Assembly (NCBI GenBank): GCA_000344275.1
Contig: AORU01000007.1
Coordinates: 59,292-123,291 of the forward strand
DNA: 64,000 nucleotides
Direction of reading: 5' to 3'
Source of the DNA: Streptococcus oralis subsp. tigurinus AZ_3a
GTDB taxonomy: Bacteria > Bacillota > Bacilli > Lactobacillales > Streptococcaceae
Both the position numbers and the translations under genes were made by a program. This document shows positions 10,489-18,237 of this stretch, piece by piece (position 1 is the first letter of the stretch; the number at the start of each line of letters is the position of its first letter). Under the pieces are notes generated by a model. The model did not search any database and had not been told where the DNA came from. It was given only the letters and a program-made list of their open reading frames with translations.

Positions 10489-11313
10489 ATTATCGTATCG
10501 CCTATAACTGTTGTGAAGAATGACTTCCATCAGATTGATTTTGGAAATGGATATGTTTCTAACTTGGTAACTGTTCAAGTTCCTGATTTGAAACCGGAAA
10601 AACATGCTTTGGATCAAAAAGATGATTCTAAGATTCGTGATGGTCAAGAAATTCAAATTGGTGAGTATATTCGTTATCTTTTGAATGGTGTGACTGTTCC
10701 TGCAAAACATGATACTCTTCATCAGTATGATGGTATTGATATGCTTGATTTGAAGCATGATCGTTATACTGGTAATTGGAAGGGTATCATTCGTGGTACA
10801 GAATATGTTGCTGAAAAAGATTTGGTTCTTCCTTATGATGTAGTGCTTAAAGACGGTAAAGTTGTTAAGGCAGGAGAAAAGATTGCTAAAGGCTCTGCTT
10901 ATGCTTTCCAATTTGAGTTTGACCAAAGTACAAATTCTGAATTCATTAAGAAGATTGTTAGGGTTTCATGGGATGAAAAAGAAGGTAAGTGGTCATACAC
11001 TATCGATAAAGAGTTCTTGAACTCTCTAGGAGTACGTGGTACGTTTGACGCTGATTTTTATATCGAAGTTGAGCGTATTGCAAGTGGAGAAGTTGAGAAT
11101 ACATTTGTGAATATTGTCAACGGTCAGGAAATGGAAGCGAAGGTAACAACTCATACTCCTGAGCCACCAGCTCCAGAAGAACCACATAAACCACAAGAAC
11201 CTAACAAGCCATCATTGCCTTCGACTGGAACAGCTTCTAGTATGCTTGGATTTGTTGGTACTGGTATCTTGTCAATGCTAGGTCTAGTGGGCGTGAAGCG
11301 TAAGAAAGATTAA
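10489..11313 (+). pseudogene. 3' fragment of antigen I/II-type LPxTG adhesin gene
   Basis: The frame opens after a stop at 10,486. From KNDFHQIDFGNGYVS onward it matches the C-terminal (C3-type) isopeptide domain of streptococcal antigen I/II adhesins (SpaP/SspB/AspA) as I recall them. A Pro-rich wall-spanning stretch, the sorting motif LPSTG, a hydrophobic segment and the tail KRKKD follow. Antigen I/II proteins are usually over 1,300 residues; only about 265 codons remain here, with no signal peptide. The gene begins exactly at the prophage end, so the 5' part is probably on the far side of the prophage. The GTG at 10,513 has no ribosome site, and expression is unlikely unless the phage excises. 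Confidence 0.85.
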
Positions 11314-11326
11314 GAATGTTGTTTAT

Positions 11327-11367
11327 AGGACGGTAAATAAACAGGAATTATCGTCCTTTTGTTTTTT
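11327..11367 (+). terminator. Terminator after adhesin fragment
   Basis: The arms AGGACGGTAA and TTATCGTCCT pair (one G-U), followed by TTTTGTTTTTTT. It separates the adhesin from the transfer operon. Confidence 0.8.
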
Positions 11368-11408
11368 TAAAAAAAGAAAAAATGTAAATAGAAAAGGAAA
11401 TTAATAAA

Positions 11409-11717
11409 ATGGCAAAAATTAAAAAACTCCCTGTGGGATTGAATGTGATTGGTACTAAAGTTGTTGTGAGTCCAAAATTTCGTGAAGTTGTAAATGGTTC
11501 GTATGATGATTTTGTACCTTTCCGAGAATTTGAGATTTCAGGTGATCATCAAAGTACGGTAACTATTCGTGTATATGGATTGGCTAATTCTGATGTTCCG
11601 AAAACAAGAGGTCTTACATTTGTTAAGTCAGTTTCAGGACTTAATATGGTGACACGTTTGGTTGGTACAAAAGAAGAGATTCAATTTGAAGCAACTGAAT
11701 TGCGTTTTGAGAAATAA
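11409..11717 (+). CDS. DUF961 family protein (Tn916 Orf23-like)
   Basis: 102-residue basic soluble protein, first gene of the transfer block. Together with the next gene it occupies the place of Tn916 orf23/orf22 (ICEBs1 YdcP/YdcO region), and the sequence has the DUF961 look (small, beta-rich, no cysteine). The family's role is not established; these genes accompany processing and coupling functions. AAAAGGAAATTAATAAA precedes the ATG. A terminator just upstream suggests that a promoter lies in the AT-rich 11,368-11,400 stretch, but no clear -35/-10 pair is visible. Confidence 0.75.
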   Translation: MAKIKKLPVGLNVIGTKVVVSPKFREVVNGSYDDFVPFREFEISGDHQSTVTIRVYGLANSDVPKTRGLTFVKSVSGLNMVTRLVGTKEEIQFEATELRFEK

Positions 11718-11743
11718 ATTATAGAAAATAGGAGAAAAAAATA

Positions 11744-12169
11744 ATGGCTTTTAGTATTCGTAAATTTAATAATGCAGAAATCCCTGTAAATGCAAAAGAA
11801 TTGCTTGGTAAATTGCAATTTATCAGTTTTATTGAAAATTTCAAAATGGTAGATGGTTCACCTGTTGATTATCCAACGCATGCAGAAGTTTTCTCGGATA
11901 AAATGCAAGAAATTATTCCGATTAAGTTGGAAGAAGGTATCTCTGTAGATGATATTCCTATGATGTCTGAAGTTGAGCTTGTTGGTGATGCTACAATTTG
12001 GATTTATGAAGATCCATATACAATTTCACGTGGAAACAATGTTTCTGAGGTCAAAGGTCATGCTTTTGCTTTGCGTGCTGAAAATGTTAAGCGTGTAGGT
12101 GCAGGTCAACCTAAACAAGAACAGAAGCAGGATCAAAAACCTGAGCAAAAACAGGAACATAAAGGATAA
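11744..12169 (+). CDS. DUF961 family protein (Tn916 Orf22-like)
   Basis: 141 residues. The first 120 form a compact domain related to the preceding gene. The C-terminus is a low-complexity Gln/Lys/Glu tail of PKQEQKQDQKPEQ type. It lies directly before the TcpA gene, as orf22 does in Tn916. AATAGGAGAAAAAAATA precedes the ATG. The function is unknown; constant linkage to the coupling protein and relaxase suggests a role in DNA processing. Confidence 0.75.
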   Translation: MAFSIRKFNNAEIPVNAKELLGKLQFISFIENFKMVDGSPVDYPTHAEVFSDKMQEIIPIKLEEGISVDDIPMMSEVELVGDATIWIYEDPYTISRGNNVSEVKGHAFALRAENVKRVGAGQPKQEQKQDQKPEQKQEHKG

Positions 12170-12188
12170 TTTCTAAAGGAGAAAAGGT

Positions 12189-13931
12189 ATGAGTTTACTT
12201 CCGGCTTATAGAGGGGTTAGAATATTTCCTTTTATGGAAAAATTGAGGTACTATATCTTTTCTTTTTTCTTTTTGTTGTTTAGTCCTATACTAGCTTTTT
12301 TTGTCTATTCAAATTTTGAGAAAATCAAGAATGTAGATATTTTCTCTATTGTCGTTTCAGTAGTTATGTTGATTCTGATAATTGGTGTAAGTATCTATTT
12401 GACTTGGTTGTCACAGGAGCGAATATTCTATTTTCAAAAGAGGGAAAGGGAATCTAGGTTAGCTTTCTTTTTGCGGGAAAATGGATATACCTATACTAAA
12501 AAGGTTAAGACGGATTCAGGGACTAGAGATAAAGTTGTTTTTCCTGTTGTTTACATGAAGCAAAATCGTTATGATTTGGAAATTGCTTTTAAAATGGCTG
12601 GAAACAAGTTTCAGGATAAGTTTAAGAAGATTGGTAGTGAACTTGAAACAACGTTCTTTATGGACTTTATGGAAGTTCAAGATGATGTAAAGTTTAAAAC
12701 ATTTAAACTGGCGTATTCGGCTTTTCAAAATCGAATTAAGGTAACTGATGTAGAGTATTCTGAAAAGGGTATTCAGCTGATGAAGAACTTGTATTGGAAT
12801 CCTATTGATGATCCTCATTTGCTTGTTTGTGGTGGTACTGGTGGTGGTAAAACAGTATTACTAAGAACATTGATTCGTGCCATGGCTAAAGTAGGGGTGA
12901 CGGATATATGTGATCCAAAACAAGCAGACTTTGTGACTATGGCAGAACAGAAAGCCTTTGAAGGTCGTATTTCTTATCAGGTTGATGAGATTGTTGAAAT
13001 GATTGAAAGGGCTGTTGGTATCATGTTTGCTCGCTATGCTTATATGCGACAAAAACGTGAAGAAAATTGCGATAAGGATTTGAAGAAATTCTATGAGTAT
13101 GGTCTTGAACCTTATTTTTTGGTTTGTGATGAATACAATGCTTTGTGTGCTATGCTTGATTTTCAAACTAGACAGCGCTTGGATAATGCTATGGGTCAAT
13201 TCTTACTACTTGGAAGGCAAGCTGGCTGCTTTGCAGTTATAGCTATGCAGAAGCCTTCAAGAGAAGATTTAGGCTCAAAATTACAAGCGAATATTAATTT
13301 CCGAATTTCTGTTGGTCGATTGGACGAGGTTGGATATGATTTAGCTTTTGGAGAAGTCAATAGGAATAAAGAATTTAAGTATGTTAAGTACCTGGGCGGT
13401 AAGCGTGTTTATGGTCGTGGGTATGCTAGTGTATATGGAGAAGTCGCAAGAGAGTTTTATTCACCTTTGTTAGAAAAGGGATTCTCCTTTACTGATGAAT
13501 ATGAGAAGATTGAACGACGAGAAAATCCTTTCAATCCTTTGGAAAATCCTGATGCTCAATTATCAGAAGAAGAAAAAGAAAATCTTCAAGCTGAAATGGA
13601 AGCACAAGAGGAATTGCAAAAAGGAGAAGTTAAAAAAGCTAGTTCTGAATTGGTTCAGGAGTTGATGTCTAGTAAACAAAAAGAGAGTGGAAATGATTTA
13701 GTAAGAACGTTTGCGTTTTCAAAAGAAATTGGTGTGTCTGCTGGTTCGATGAAGAATTTGGTAGATAAGTTAGATGGTATTTTAGAATTTGAAAAGGAAG
13801 ATAATGTAGTATACCTGAATGAGATTCAAAGAAATATCATAAAGGATTTGTTTGAATTGAAGCAGAATACAACTCAAAATTGGAGTGAGATTTTGGAAGA
13901 TTTTCCTTTTGATGAATACAGTTCTAGTTAG
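12189..13931 (+). CDS. tcpA: FtsK/SpoIIIE-type coupling protein TcpA (Orf21-like)
   Basis: 580 residues. It links the relaxase-DNA complex to the transfer channel and pumps DNA with ATP. Two membrane helices lie at about residues 20-40 and 50-73. The FtsK ATPase core has Walker A GGTGGGKT at 215-222 and a Walker B stretch YFLVCDEYNAL near 308-318. The C-terminal 100 residues are charged and may contain a winged-helix-like end. It lies just before oriT and the relaxase gene, as in Tn916. AAAGGAGAAAAGGT precedes the ATG. Length and domain order are normal. Confidence 0.9.
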   Translation: MSLLPAYRGVRIFPFMEKLRYYIFSFFFLLFSPILAFFVYSNFEKIKNVDIFSIVVSVVMLILIIGVSIYLTWLSQERIFYFQKRERESRLAFFLRENGYTYTKKVKTDSGTRDKVVFPVVYMKQNRYDLEIAFKMAGNKFQDKFKKIGSELETTFFMDFMEVQDDVKFKTFKLAYSAFQNRIKVTDVEYSEKGIQLMKNLYWNPIDDPHLLVCGGTGGGKTVLLRTLIRAMAKVGVTDICDPKQADFVTMAEQKAFEGRISYQVDEIVEMIERAVGIMFARYAYMRQKREENCDKDLKKFYEYGLEPYFLVCDEYNALCAMLDFQTRQRLDNAMGQFLLLGRQAGCFAVIAMQKPSREDLGSKLQANINFRISVGRLDEVGYDLAFGEVNRNKEFKYVKYLGGKRVYGRGYASVYGEVAREFYSPLLEKGFSFTDEYEKIERRENPFNPLENPDAQLSEEEKENLQAEMEAQEELQKGEVKKASSELVQELMSSKQKESGNDLVRTFAFSKEIGVSAGSMKNLVDKLDGILEFEKEDNVVYLNEIQRNIIKDLFELKQNTTQNWSEILEDFPFDEYSSS

Positions 13932-13935
13932 TTGT

Positions 13936-13958
13936 GAGGGGATTTCCCCTCTTTTTTT
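13936..13958 (+). terminator. Terminator after tcpA
   Basis: Perfect stem GAGGGG / CCCCTC with an ATTT loop followed by seven T. It isolates the oriT region from read-through. Confidence 0.9.
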
Positions 13959-13978
13959 GGTTACTGTGCTAGTTGGTG

Positions 13979-14069
13979 CAATCCAGCTTGCTAGTAGCTA
14001 GTAGCAGGAGCGAGGAAGCGAGTGCGACGAGCGACTGCGTGTACTAGCGTGTACTAGCAGGCTGGATTG
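13979..14069. repeat. Large hairpin (18-bp stem, 55-nt structured loop) beside oriT
   Basis: CAATCCAGCTTGCTAGTA at 13,979-13,996 pairs with TACTAGCAGGCTGGATTG at 14,052-14,069, all 18 positions with one G-T wobble. The loop itself is made of short repeats (GCTAGTAGCTAGTAGC, GAGCGAGGAAGCGAGTGCGACGAGCG, GTACTAGCGTGTACTAGC) that can form nested hairpins. It is more GC-rich than its surroundings. Candidate roles are a single-strand origin, an oriT accessory element, or a structured RNA. Confidence 0.75.
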
Positions 14070-14077
14070 TGCGAATT

Positions 14078-14102
14078 AACCCCCTATGACTAATAGGGGG
14101 GT
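14078..14102 (+). other. oriT: Candidate oriT / rolling-circle origin
   Basis: The inverted repeat ACCCCCTAT-GACTA-ATAGGGGGGT lies 90 bases before the relaxase gene. Tn916 and ICEBs1 nick at a GC-rich repeat of the same kind (C-run, short AT-containing loop, G-run) in the same position between the coupling-protein and relaxase genes. The exact nick site is not determined here. Confidence 0.75.
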
Positions 14103-14189
14103 AGAAGATGTGCGTAGAAGCATAAAGCCTTGATAATACTGACTTTTTGGTCTTGAAAAATGCAACACTATTGAAAAGTAAGGAGAAAT

Positions 14190-15407
14190 ATGGAATTTGA
14201 GAATCTAAACAAGGTACAAAAGATGTACGCTTTTTCAGATCAGGAAATGTCTAACTATTTAGAAATAGATAGAGCAACATTTTATAGATGGAAAGAAGCT
14301 GGTGAGATTCCTGAGTCTTATGACTCGAAAGTGAATGCGTTGATAGTTTTTAAGGAAGGTGTGCGAGATAGTGGATTTTCTTTGGAAGGAAAAGTTGACT
14401 ATGTGAAGGTTACGTTTAAAACACAAGATTATATAGATGTGATAGCGAAAGTGCTATGCCTTCAAAATAAACCATTTCTTGAAGAGGAAAAAGGTGGTTC
14501 AGGATATGATACAAAATATACTTTTCAAAATATCAATGTTTTCATTTCAAAGAAAAGGGAAGATATGGGCTGTATGATTGAGTTAAAAGGTCAAGCATGC
14601 AGACAGTATGAGTGGTATTTTGAAAATGAGCAGAAGTCAAGCTGGAGGGATTTCTTTATTCGTTGCTTTGAGTATGAGCGTACTATTTCACAAGGTGAAG
14701 GGAAATTCATGAATATTCCTCGGCTTGATATAGCGCTAGATGAGAAGTATAACGAAAATGGCAATTTTGAACTTGGTAAGCTGGTTGACCTTTGGGATAG
14801 TGGCTTGGTTGAAAGTCGATTGACAATGAAGCAGATTGAAGATAATGGTCACTATGGAAAAGCAAAAACGATTTACTTTGGTTCTCGTCAGTCTGCTTAT
14901 CATTTCTGTTTTTATCAAAAAGATATTGAGCAGGCAAAGAAACTTGGTCTTGATATAGATTTGATTCATTCGTCATTGAAATTCAAAAATCGTTATGAAG
15001 TAAGAATGTGTGATGATGTCGCTTTGGAATTTGTTAGAAAATCCTTGAATGAAAAAATTGATATGGCGAGACTTGCTGTTTGGGTGATAAACAGTAAGAT
15101 AAAAGTCTTTGAAAGGAGGAATGGCGATAAGGTTTTGAATCGTGAGTGGTATTCGCTTTTAGGCGAAGTTGATAAGATTGGTTTTTCGACCTCACCTGTA
15201 GAAACTGGTTTTTTTGATAAACAGTATAGATGGTTGAATGAAAATGTTTCAGGTGTGACTGCATTGATAAAAAAGTGGGAGAATATCACTGGTGATAATA
15301 AGCTAAAGAAGATTCTTTTTGATGGAGAAATAAGTGATAAAAACTGGAAAAAATTGGAGCAAGCGAGGGTAGCTTATGAGAAAAATCTACAAGAAAGTAG
15401 GTACTGA
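14190..15407 (+). CDS. Rep_trans family relaxase / replication initiator (MobT-like, Orf20-like)
   Basis: 405 residues. It nicks oriT and starts both conjugal transfer and rolling-circle replication of the element. An N-terminal helix-turn-helix-like segment (about residues 15-45, MSNYLEIDRATFYRWKEAGE) precedes the Rep_trans core. The core includes RLDIALDE near 178-185 and a downstream YFGSRQSAYHFCFYQKD segment, positions typical of the RxDxxxD and Tyr motifs of the family. AAGTAAGGAGAAAT precedes the ATG. Size and position match Tn916 Orf20. Its 3' end overlaps the next small gene by 32 bases. Confidence 0.9.
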   Translation: MEFENLNKVQKMYAFSDQEMSNYLEIDRATFYRWKEAGEIPESYDSKVNALIVFKEGVRDSGFSLEGKVDYVKVTFKTQDYIDVIAKVLCLQNKPFLEEEKGGSGYDTKYTFQNINVFISKKREDMGCMIELKGQACRQYEWYFENEQKSSWRDFFIRCFEYERTISQGEGKFMNIPRLDIALDEKYNENGNFELGKLVDLWDSGLVESRLTMKQIEDNGHYGKAKTIYFGSRQSAYHFCFYQKDIEQAKKLGLDIDLIHSSLKFKNRYEVRMCDDVALEFVRKSLNEKIDMARLAVWVINSKIKVFERRNGDKVLNREWYSLLGEVDKIGFSTSPVETGFFDKQYRWLNENVSGVTALIKKWENITGDNKLKKILFDGEISDKNWKKLEQARVAYEKNLQESRY

Positions 15408-15630
15408 TTCTGTAGTAGTAAATAACAGTAACTTGGTATGTTCAACTGATTGTGGCTTAAAATCAATTAGTCATTATTTACCTACCTTTGAGGGAAATGA
15501 AAATTTAACGGTGATACCTGTAGAACCTGAGCGAATGTTTTTGTCTCATTTTAGAGATTATGTGATTGACTGGTCAAGAATGCCTGATGAAGTGAATGCA
15601 ATTCTTGATATGAAGAAGAAGGGAGAATGA
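15376..15630 (+). CDS. Small hypothetical ICE protein
   Basis: 84 residues, starting inside the relaxase 3' end. No domain is recognised. It has two cysteines (VCSTDCG), a basic N-terminus and the acidic/Trp-containing segment FRDYVIDWSRMPDEV. No membrane segment. The overlap with the relaxase suggests translational coupling. The ribosome site within the relaxase is only AGGGTAG. Confidence 0.6.
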   Translation: MRKIYKKVGTDSVVVNNSNLVCSTDCGLKSISHYLPTFEGNENLTVIPVEPERMFLSHFRDYVIDWSRMPDEVNAILDMKKKGE

Positions 15631-15642
15631 GAGGGTAAGTGT

Positions 15643-15816
15643 ATGAAAGGTAAGGATAAAGATCCTGTTGGTAGTTCATTAACTAGAAAAATACAGGAAT
15701 ATGTAAAAGCTAAAAAGATAGATTTCATTGTTGATTTAATTATTGCAGGATTTATATTTTACATTGTTTATAGCATTGTTACTGGTTTGTGGGTGTTATT
15801 AAATATTAGGTATTAA
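15643..15816 (+). CDS. Small single-pass membrane protein (57 aa)
   Basis: The ORF ATG AAA GGT ... AGG TAT TAA encodes 57 residues: a basic N-terminus, then one clear hydrophobic helix (about residues 28-53, DLIIAGFIFYIVYSIV). AGAGGGTAAGTGT precedes the ATG. The gene fits tightly between neighbours in the same direction. Similar tiny membrane proteins are common in this part of Tn916-type elements. The function is unknown. Confidence 0.55.
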   Translation: MKGKDKDPVGSSLTRKIQEYVKAKKIDFIVDLIIAGFIFYIVYSIVTGLWVLLNIRY

Positions 15817-15846
15817 GAAGTGATGTTTTAAAGTAGAGGTTTAGTT

Positions 15847-16179
15847 ATGAGTAAGAAAAAAATCACTGATGAAAAATTGAGAAAGTTAGTTTTTTTGATT
15901 CCTGCTCGGTATTTCTATGAAGGAGTTGTGACAAGTGAGAAAGCTAGAAATTATCAAGATTATATAGACTTTCAATGTCAAACCTATAGAAAAACTAAAA
16001 ATCGTAAAGACTGGCAAGAGGTAAAAAGACTTACTAGAGAGTATGAGGAATTTCTAGCAAACGAAGTAGATATTAAGAGAAAGTTGCTGCTGTTTGGGTT
16101 GATGAAACGTGATCAGAAAGAAAGACAAAGTGTGTATTCGTTGCTGGTTAAGAAATATCATTTAGAAAGATGGGTTTGA
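15847..16179 (+). CDS. Hypothetical basic ICE protein
   Basis: 110 residues, highly basic (many Lys/Arg), predicted all-helical. No recognised motif. It contains alternating charged helices such as RKDWQEVKRLTREYEEF. AAAGTAGAGGTTTAGTT precedes the ATG. It is followed after 4 bases by the first XRE regulator. It could bind DNA, judged by charge and context only. Confidence 0.6.
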   Translation: MSKKKITDEKLRKLVFLIPARYFYEGVVTSEKARNYQDYIDFQCQTYRKTKNRKDWQEVKRLTREYEEFLANEVDIKRKLLLFGLMKRDQKERQSVYSLLVKKYHLERWV

Positions 16180-16183
16180 TTTA

Positions 16184-16426
16184 ATGATAACTTCAAATAT
16201 ATTTCCCCAAAGGCTCAAGGAATTACGCCTAAAAAAAGGGTTAACACAAACAGAACTAGGTGAAAGAGTAGGAGTAAAACAAAACACCTTCACAAACTGG
16301 GAAAACGGAAAAAGAGAACCTAACTTTGAAACACTTTTAAAATTGGCTTCAATACTTAACACTACAACTAGTTATCTACTAGGAGAAAGCGATATATGTT
16401 ATGAGTATGGAAGTAATGCAAGATGA
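16184..16426 (+). CDS. XRE-family transcriptional regulator 1
   Basis: 80 residues with a Cro/CI-type helix-turn-helix (residues 8-62): RLKELRLKKGLTQTELGERV, then TNWENGKREPNFETLLKLA. It is short with no peptidase or sensor domain, so it probably binds as a dimer to repress the element's genes. Its stop overlaps the next regulator's start by 4 bases (ATGA), giving translational coupling. It lies between the relaxase and transfer genes, where ICEs keep their control switch. Confidence 0.85.
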   Translation: MITSNIFPQRLKELRLKKGLTQTELGERVGVKQNTFTNWENGKREPNFETLLKLASILNTTTSYLLGESDICYEYGSNAR

Positions 16427-16626
16427 AAATATTTGGTAAAAGATTAAGAGAGGTTAGAAAGAGTAAGAAATTAACACAACAACAAATTGCTGATGAAATA
16501 GGCGTAAATCGTGGTTCATATTCAAACTGGGAAAAAGGTAAAAGAGAGCCTAGCTTTGAAAATCTTGTTAAGTTAGCTGATTTACTTGATGTTTCGTTAG
16601 ATTGGTTATTTGGGAGAGATAGATGA
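16423..16626 (+). CDS. XRE-family transcriptional regulator 2
   Basis: 67 residues, almost only a helix-turn-helix domain: RLREVRKSKKLTQQQIADEI, NWEKGKREPSFENLVKLADL, ending DWLFGRDR. It is clearly related to the preceding gene (shared WE.GKREP.FE.L.KLA), so the pair arose by tandem duplication or acquisition. ATGA overlap with regulator 1. They may form heterodimers or bind distinct operators; that is inference. Confidence 0.85.
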   Translation: MKIFGKRLREVRKSKKLTQQQIADEIGVNRGSYSNWEKGKREPSFENLVKLADLLDVSLDWLFGRDR

Positions 16627-16700
16627 AGGTTAAAAAACGTTCACCAGCTTAGTTGCTGGATAATGAAAAAAATATAGAGAAAAAAATGAGGTATAAAAAA

Positions 16701-16973
16701 ATGGCGTTACAAGGAAAAGATAAACAAGTTATTGAATTGTCGAATGAACTTGCTAAAAAATTGAAGGAAAAAGATTTTTCGCAATCTTGGTCACTTGCAG
16801 GGGAGTTGAATGGGCTTCTTAAGAATGAAGAAGAATTGACTTTATCTTATCAAGTAATTCAGTGTATTAAAAACGATTTGACGAGTTATTATGATATGAA
16901 TAAGGCATACAATAAAGTTGCAAATCGTGCTTTTGCGATTGGAAGCAATTTGGAGCGTAGTGCTTCAATTTAG
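16701..16973 (+). CDS. Hypothetical helical ICE protein
   Basis: 90 residues from the ATG at 16,701, preceded at good distance by GAGGT. The open frame continues upstream to a TTG at 16,653, but that region lacks a ribosome site. The sequence is helical and charged (KDKQVIELSNELAKKLKEKD) and resembles small uncharacterised proteins of Firmicute ICEs. No catalytic motif. A terminator follows directly. Confidence 0.6.
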   Translation: MALQGKDKQVIELSNELAKKLKEKDFSQSWSLAGELNGLLKNEEELTLSYQVIQCIKNDLTSYYDMNKAYNKVANRAFAIGSNLERSASI

Positions 16974-16984
16974 TTAAAATGGTG

Positions 16985-17012
16985 AAGGAAGTCAAGTTTG
17001 GCTTCCTTTTTT
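16985..17012 (+). terminator. Terminator
   Basis: Stem GGAAGTC / GGCTTCC (one T-G) with loop AAGTTT, then six T. It has the same stem design as the three modules near 28.4-29.9 kb. Confidence 0.85.
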
Positions 17013-17033
17013 GTATAGAAAGTAGGAAATATC

Positions 17034-17453
17034 ATGAAATTATCAGACTTAATCGATCATGTCGAATACGTATCAGATGATAAAGGTTCGCTCAAATGTG
17101 CTGAGATTAGAGAAACTTCAGAAGATGGCAAGATTCTAAATGTCTATTGCTTGCATAGCATGACCTTATCGAACTTGATTGTCATATCGGACGATCTTGA
17201 AGAAGAAATAGACGAAGTGCTGATCGACGTTCCGTGTAGAATGAAAATTCACTTAAACGATATTGACGTTTCAAGCAGAACTTGCTCGTTTACATGCGAT
17301 CTCTATAAATTTCATGTATTTATTGAAGAAATGAGCAACCGTCGCAATCTCATCAGACAAGTCGAATTGCAGATTAATGCAAATCTCGAATCTGGAAAAA
17401 TCAATCTTCTAGAATTGCTAGAGATCAGACCAGTCTTAAAAAGTTTAGAATAA
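17034..17453 (+). CDS. Hypothetical acidic ICE protein
   Basis: 139 residues, acidic, with no recognised domain. The N-terminal part looks beta-rich (EYVSDDKGSLKCAEIRE) and the C-terminal part helical (LIRQVELQINANLESGKINL). AGTAGGAAATATC precedes the ATG and a terminator sits just upstream, so it may start its own transcript. Codon choice here (many TCG, CGC, ATC) looks slightly different from the AT-rich neighbours, hinting at separate origin. Confidence 0.6.
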   Translation: MKLSDLIDHVEYVSDDKGSLKCAEIRETSEDGKILNVYCLHSMTLSNLIVISDDLEEEIDEVLIDVPCRMKIHLNDIDVSSRTCSFTCDLYKFHVFIEEMSNRRNLIRQVELQINANLESGKINLLELLEIRPVLKSLE

Positions 17454-17607
17454 AAATGAAAGTGAACAATCTAAAGAAGTCAATGATATGTTTTATATGC
17501 TTTCTGATATTCTTAGTCTGTTGACGAAAAAATATGTTTATTTTGAAGGTATAAAAGTTTTAGAAAGAGATATTGAAAATTATTCAATGATTTTAAATGA
17601 TTTTTAA
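17449..17607 (+). pseudogene. Possible gene remnant (about 52 codons)
   Basis: After the stop of the previous gene, one frame stays open to a TAA at 17,607 and reads like real protein (FYMLSDILSLLTKKYVYFEG, then an amphipathic helix). The only ATG, at 17,488, has no ribosome site. It may be the 3' remnant of a lost gene or a very small protein. Low confidence. Confidence 0.25.
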
Positions 17608-17621
17608 TAAGGAGTAAGAAA

Positions 17622-17990
17622 ATGAGTATTAAAGTTATTTATGATAGCTATTCTGATGTTTGTAAAGATTATGCTTATGGAAAAAGTTTCCTTGATTTGC
17701 CTGATAAGATTATTGAAAGATTAGATGAGCATTTTGATGGTGTTGAATTTGAGCAATTTGATGGTTGCAATCCTGACAATGTGTATATCAATTCATTTAC
17801 AGAAGTTGACACGCAGGAAGCATTGATTGATTTTGCTGGTATTCTGAATCATGGAGAATATGAGCAATTAGTCAATGAAGAACGTTTATCAGCTTATGTG
17901 GAAGAACATGAAGAAGAAATTACTAGTCGGCTAGAGGATTCCTATGTTTTTCTAGGTCATGAAGGAGATAGTTGGTACTTTTTGCAATAG
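17622..17990 (+). CDS. Very acidic ICE protein, possible DNA-mimic anti-restriction
   Basis: 122 residues with about 30 Asp/Glu against about 8 Lys/Arg. It contains segments such as EEHEEEITSRLEDSYV and ends DSWYFLQ. The strong negative charge and the location just before ArdA-like genes recall DNA-mimic anti-restriction proteins, but I see no decisive family match. AATAAGGAGTAAGAAA precedes the ATG. The next gene starts within 20 bases. Confidence 0.55.
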   Translation: MSIKVIYDSYSDVCKDYAYGKSFLDLPDKIIERLDEHFDGVEFEQFDGCNPDNVYINSFTEVDTQEALIDFAGILNHGEYEQLVNEERLSAYVEEHEEEITSRLEDSYVFLGHEGDSWYFLQ

Positions 17991-18000
17991 GGAGTGGCTG

Positions 18001-18237
18001 GTGCTGAATATGGCTTCAAGAGTGTTGATTAAGAATCCAAAGAATGGAAGGCAGGCTTGGTTTAGCTTGCCTTTATATTTTGGAAAGTTTTCTGTGATTG
18101 ATTTGACTGGCTCTTATGATGAAACTATTGAAATAGTTGATTATGAGGGTTTAGGTTTTATTGGATATGGTTTGTTTACTGTTGCTGATTTGGAACAGTT
18201 AAATAGACAAGTAGAAGGTTACTTTGTATCAGGATGA
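18001..18237 (+). CDS. ArdA-like N-terminal domain protein, short
   Basis: 78 residues from a GTG at 18,001 (GGGAG 6 bases upstream); the frame also allows an ATG at 17,959 inside the previous gene or at 18,010. The pattern W.SLPL.F ... YDETIEIVDYEG ... YGLFTVADLEQLNRQVE resembles the first domain of the anti-restriction protein ArdA (W..FP..F ... EY.IHDYE ... Y.SI.ELNRL.E). ArdA is about 165 residues with repeated domains; this is half that. Its stop overlaps the next start (ATGA). Anti-restriction function is inference. Confidence 0.5.
   Translation: MLNMASRVLIKNPKNGRQAWFSLPLYFGKFSVIDLTGSYDETIEIVDYEGLGFIGYGLFTVADLEQLNRQVEGYFVSG

Noticed and set aside
10306..10512. tRNA or ribosomal-gene attachment site at the prophage end
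   Set aside because: No cloverleaf or ribosomal protein 3' end can be read; the flanking gene is the adhesin fragment.
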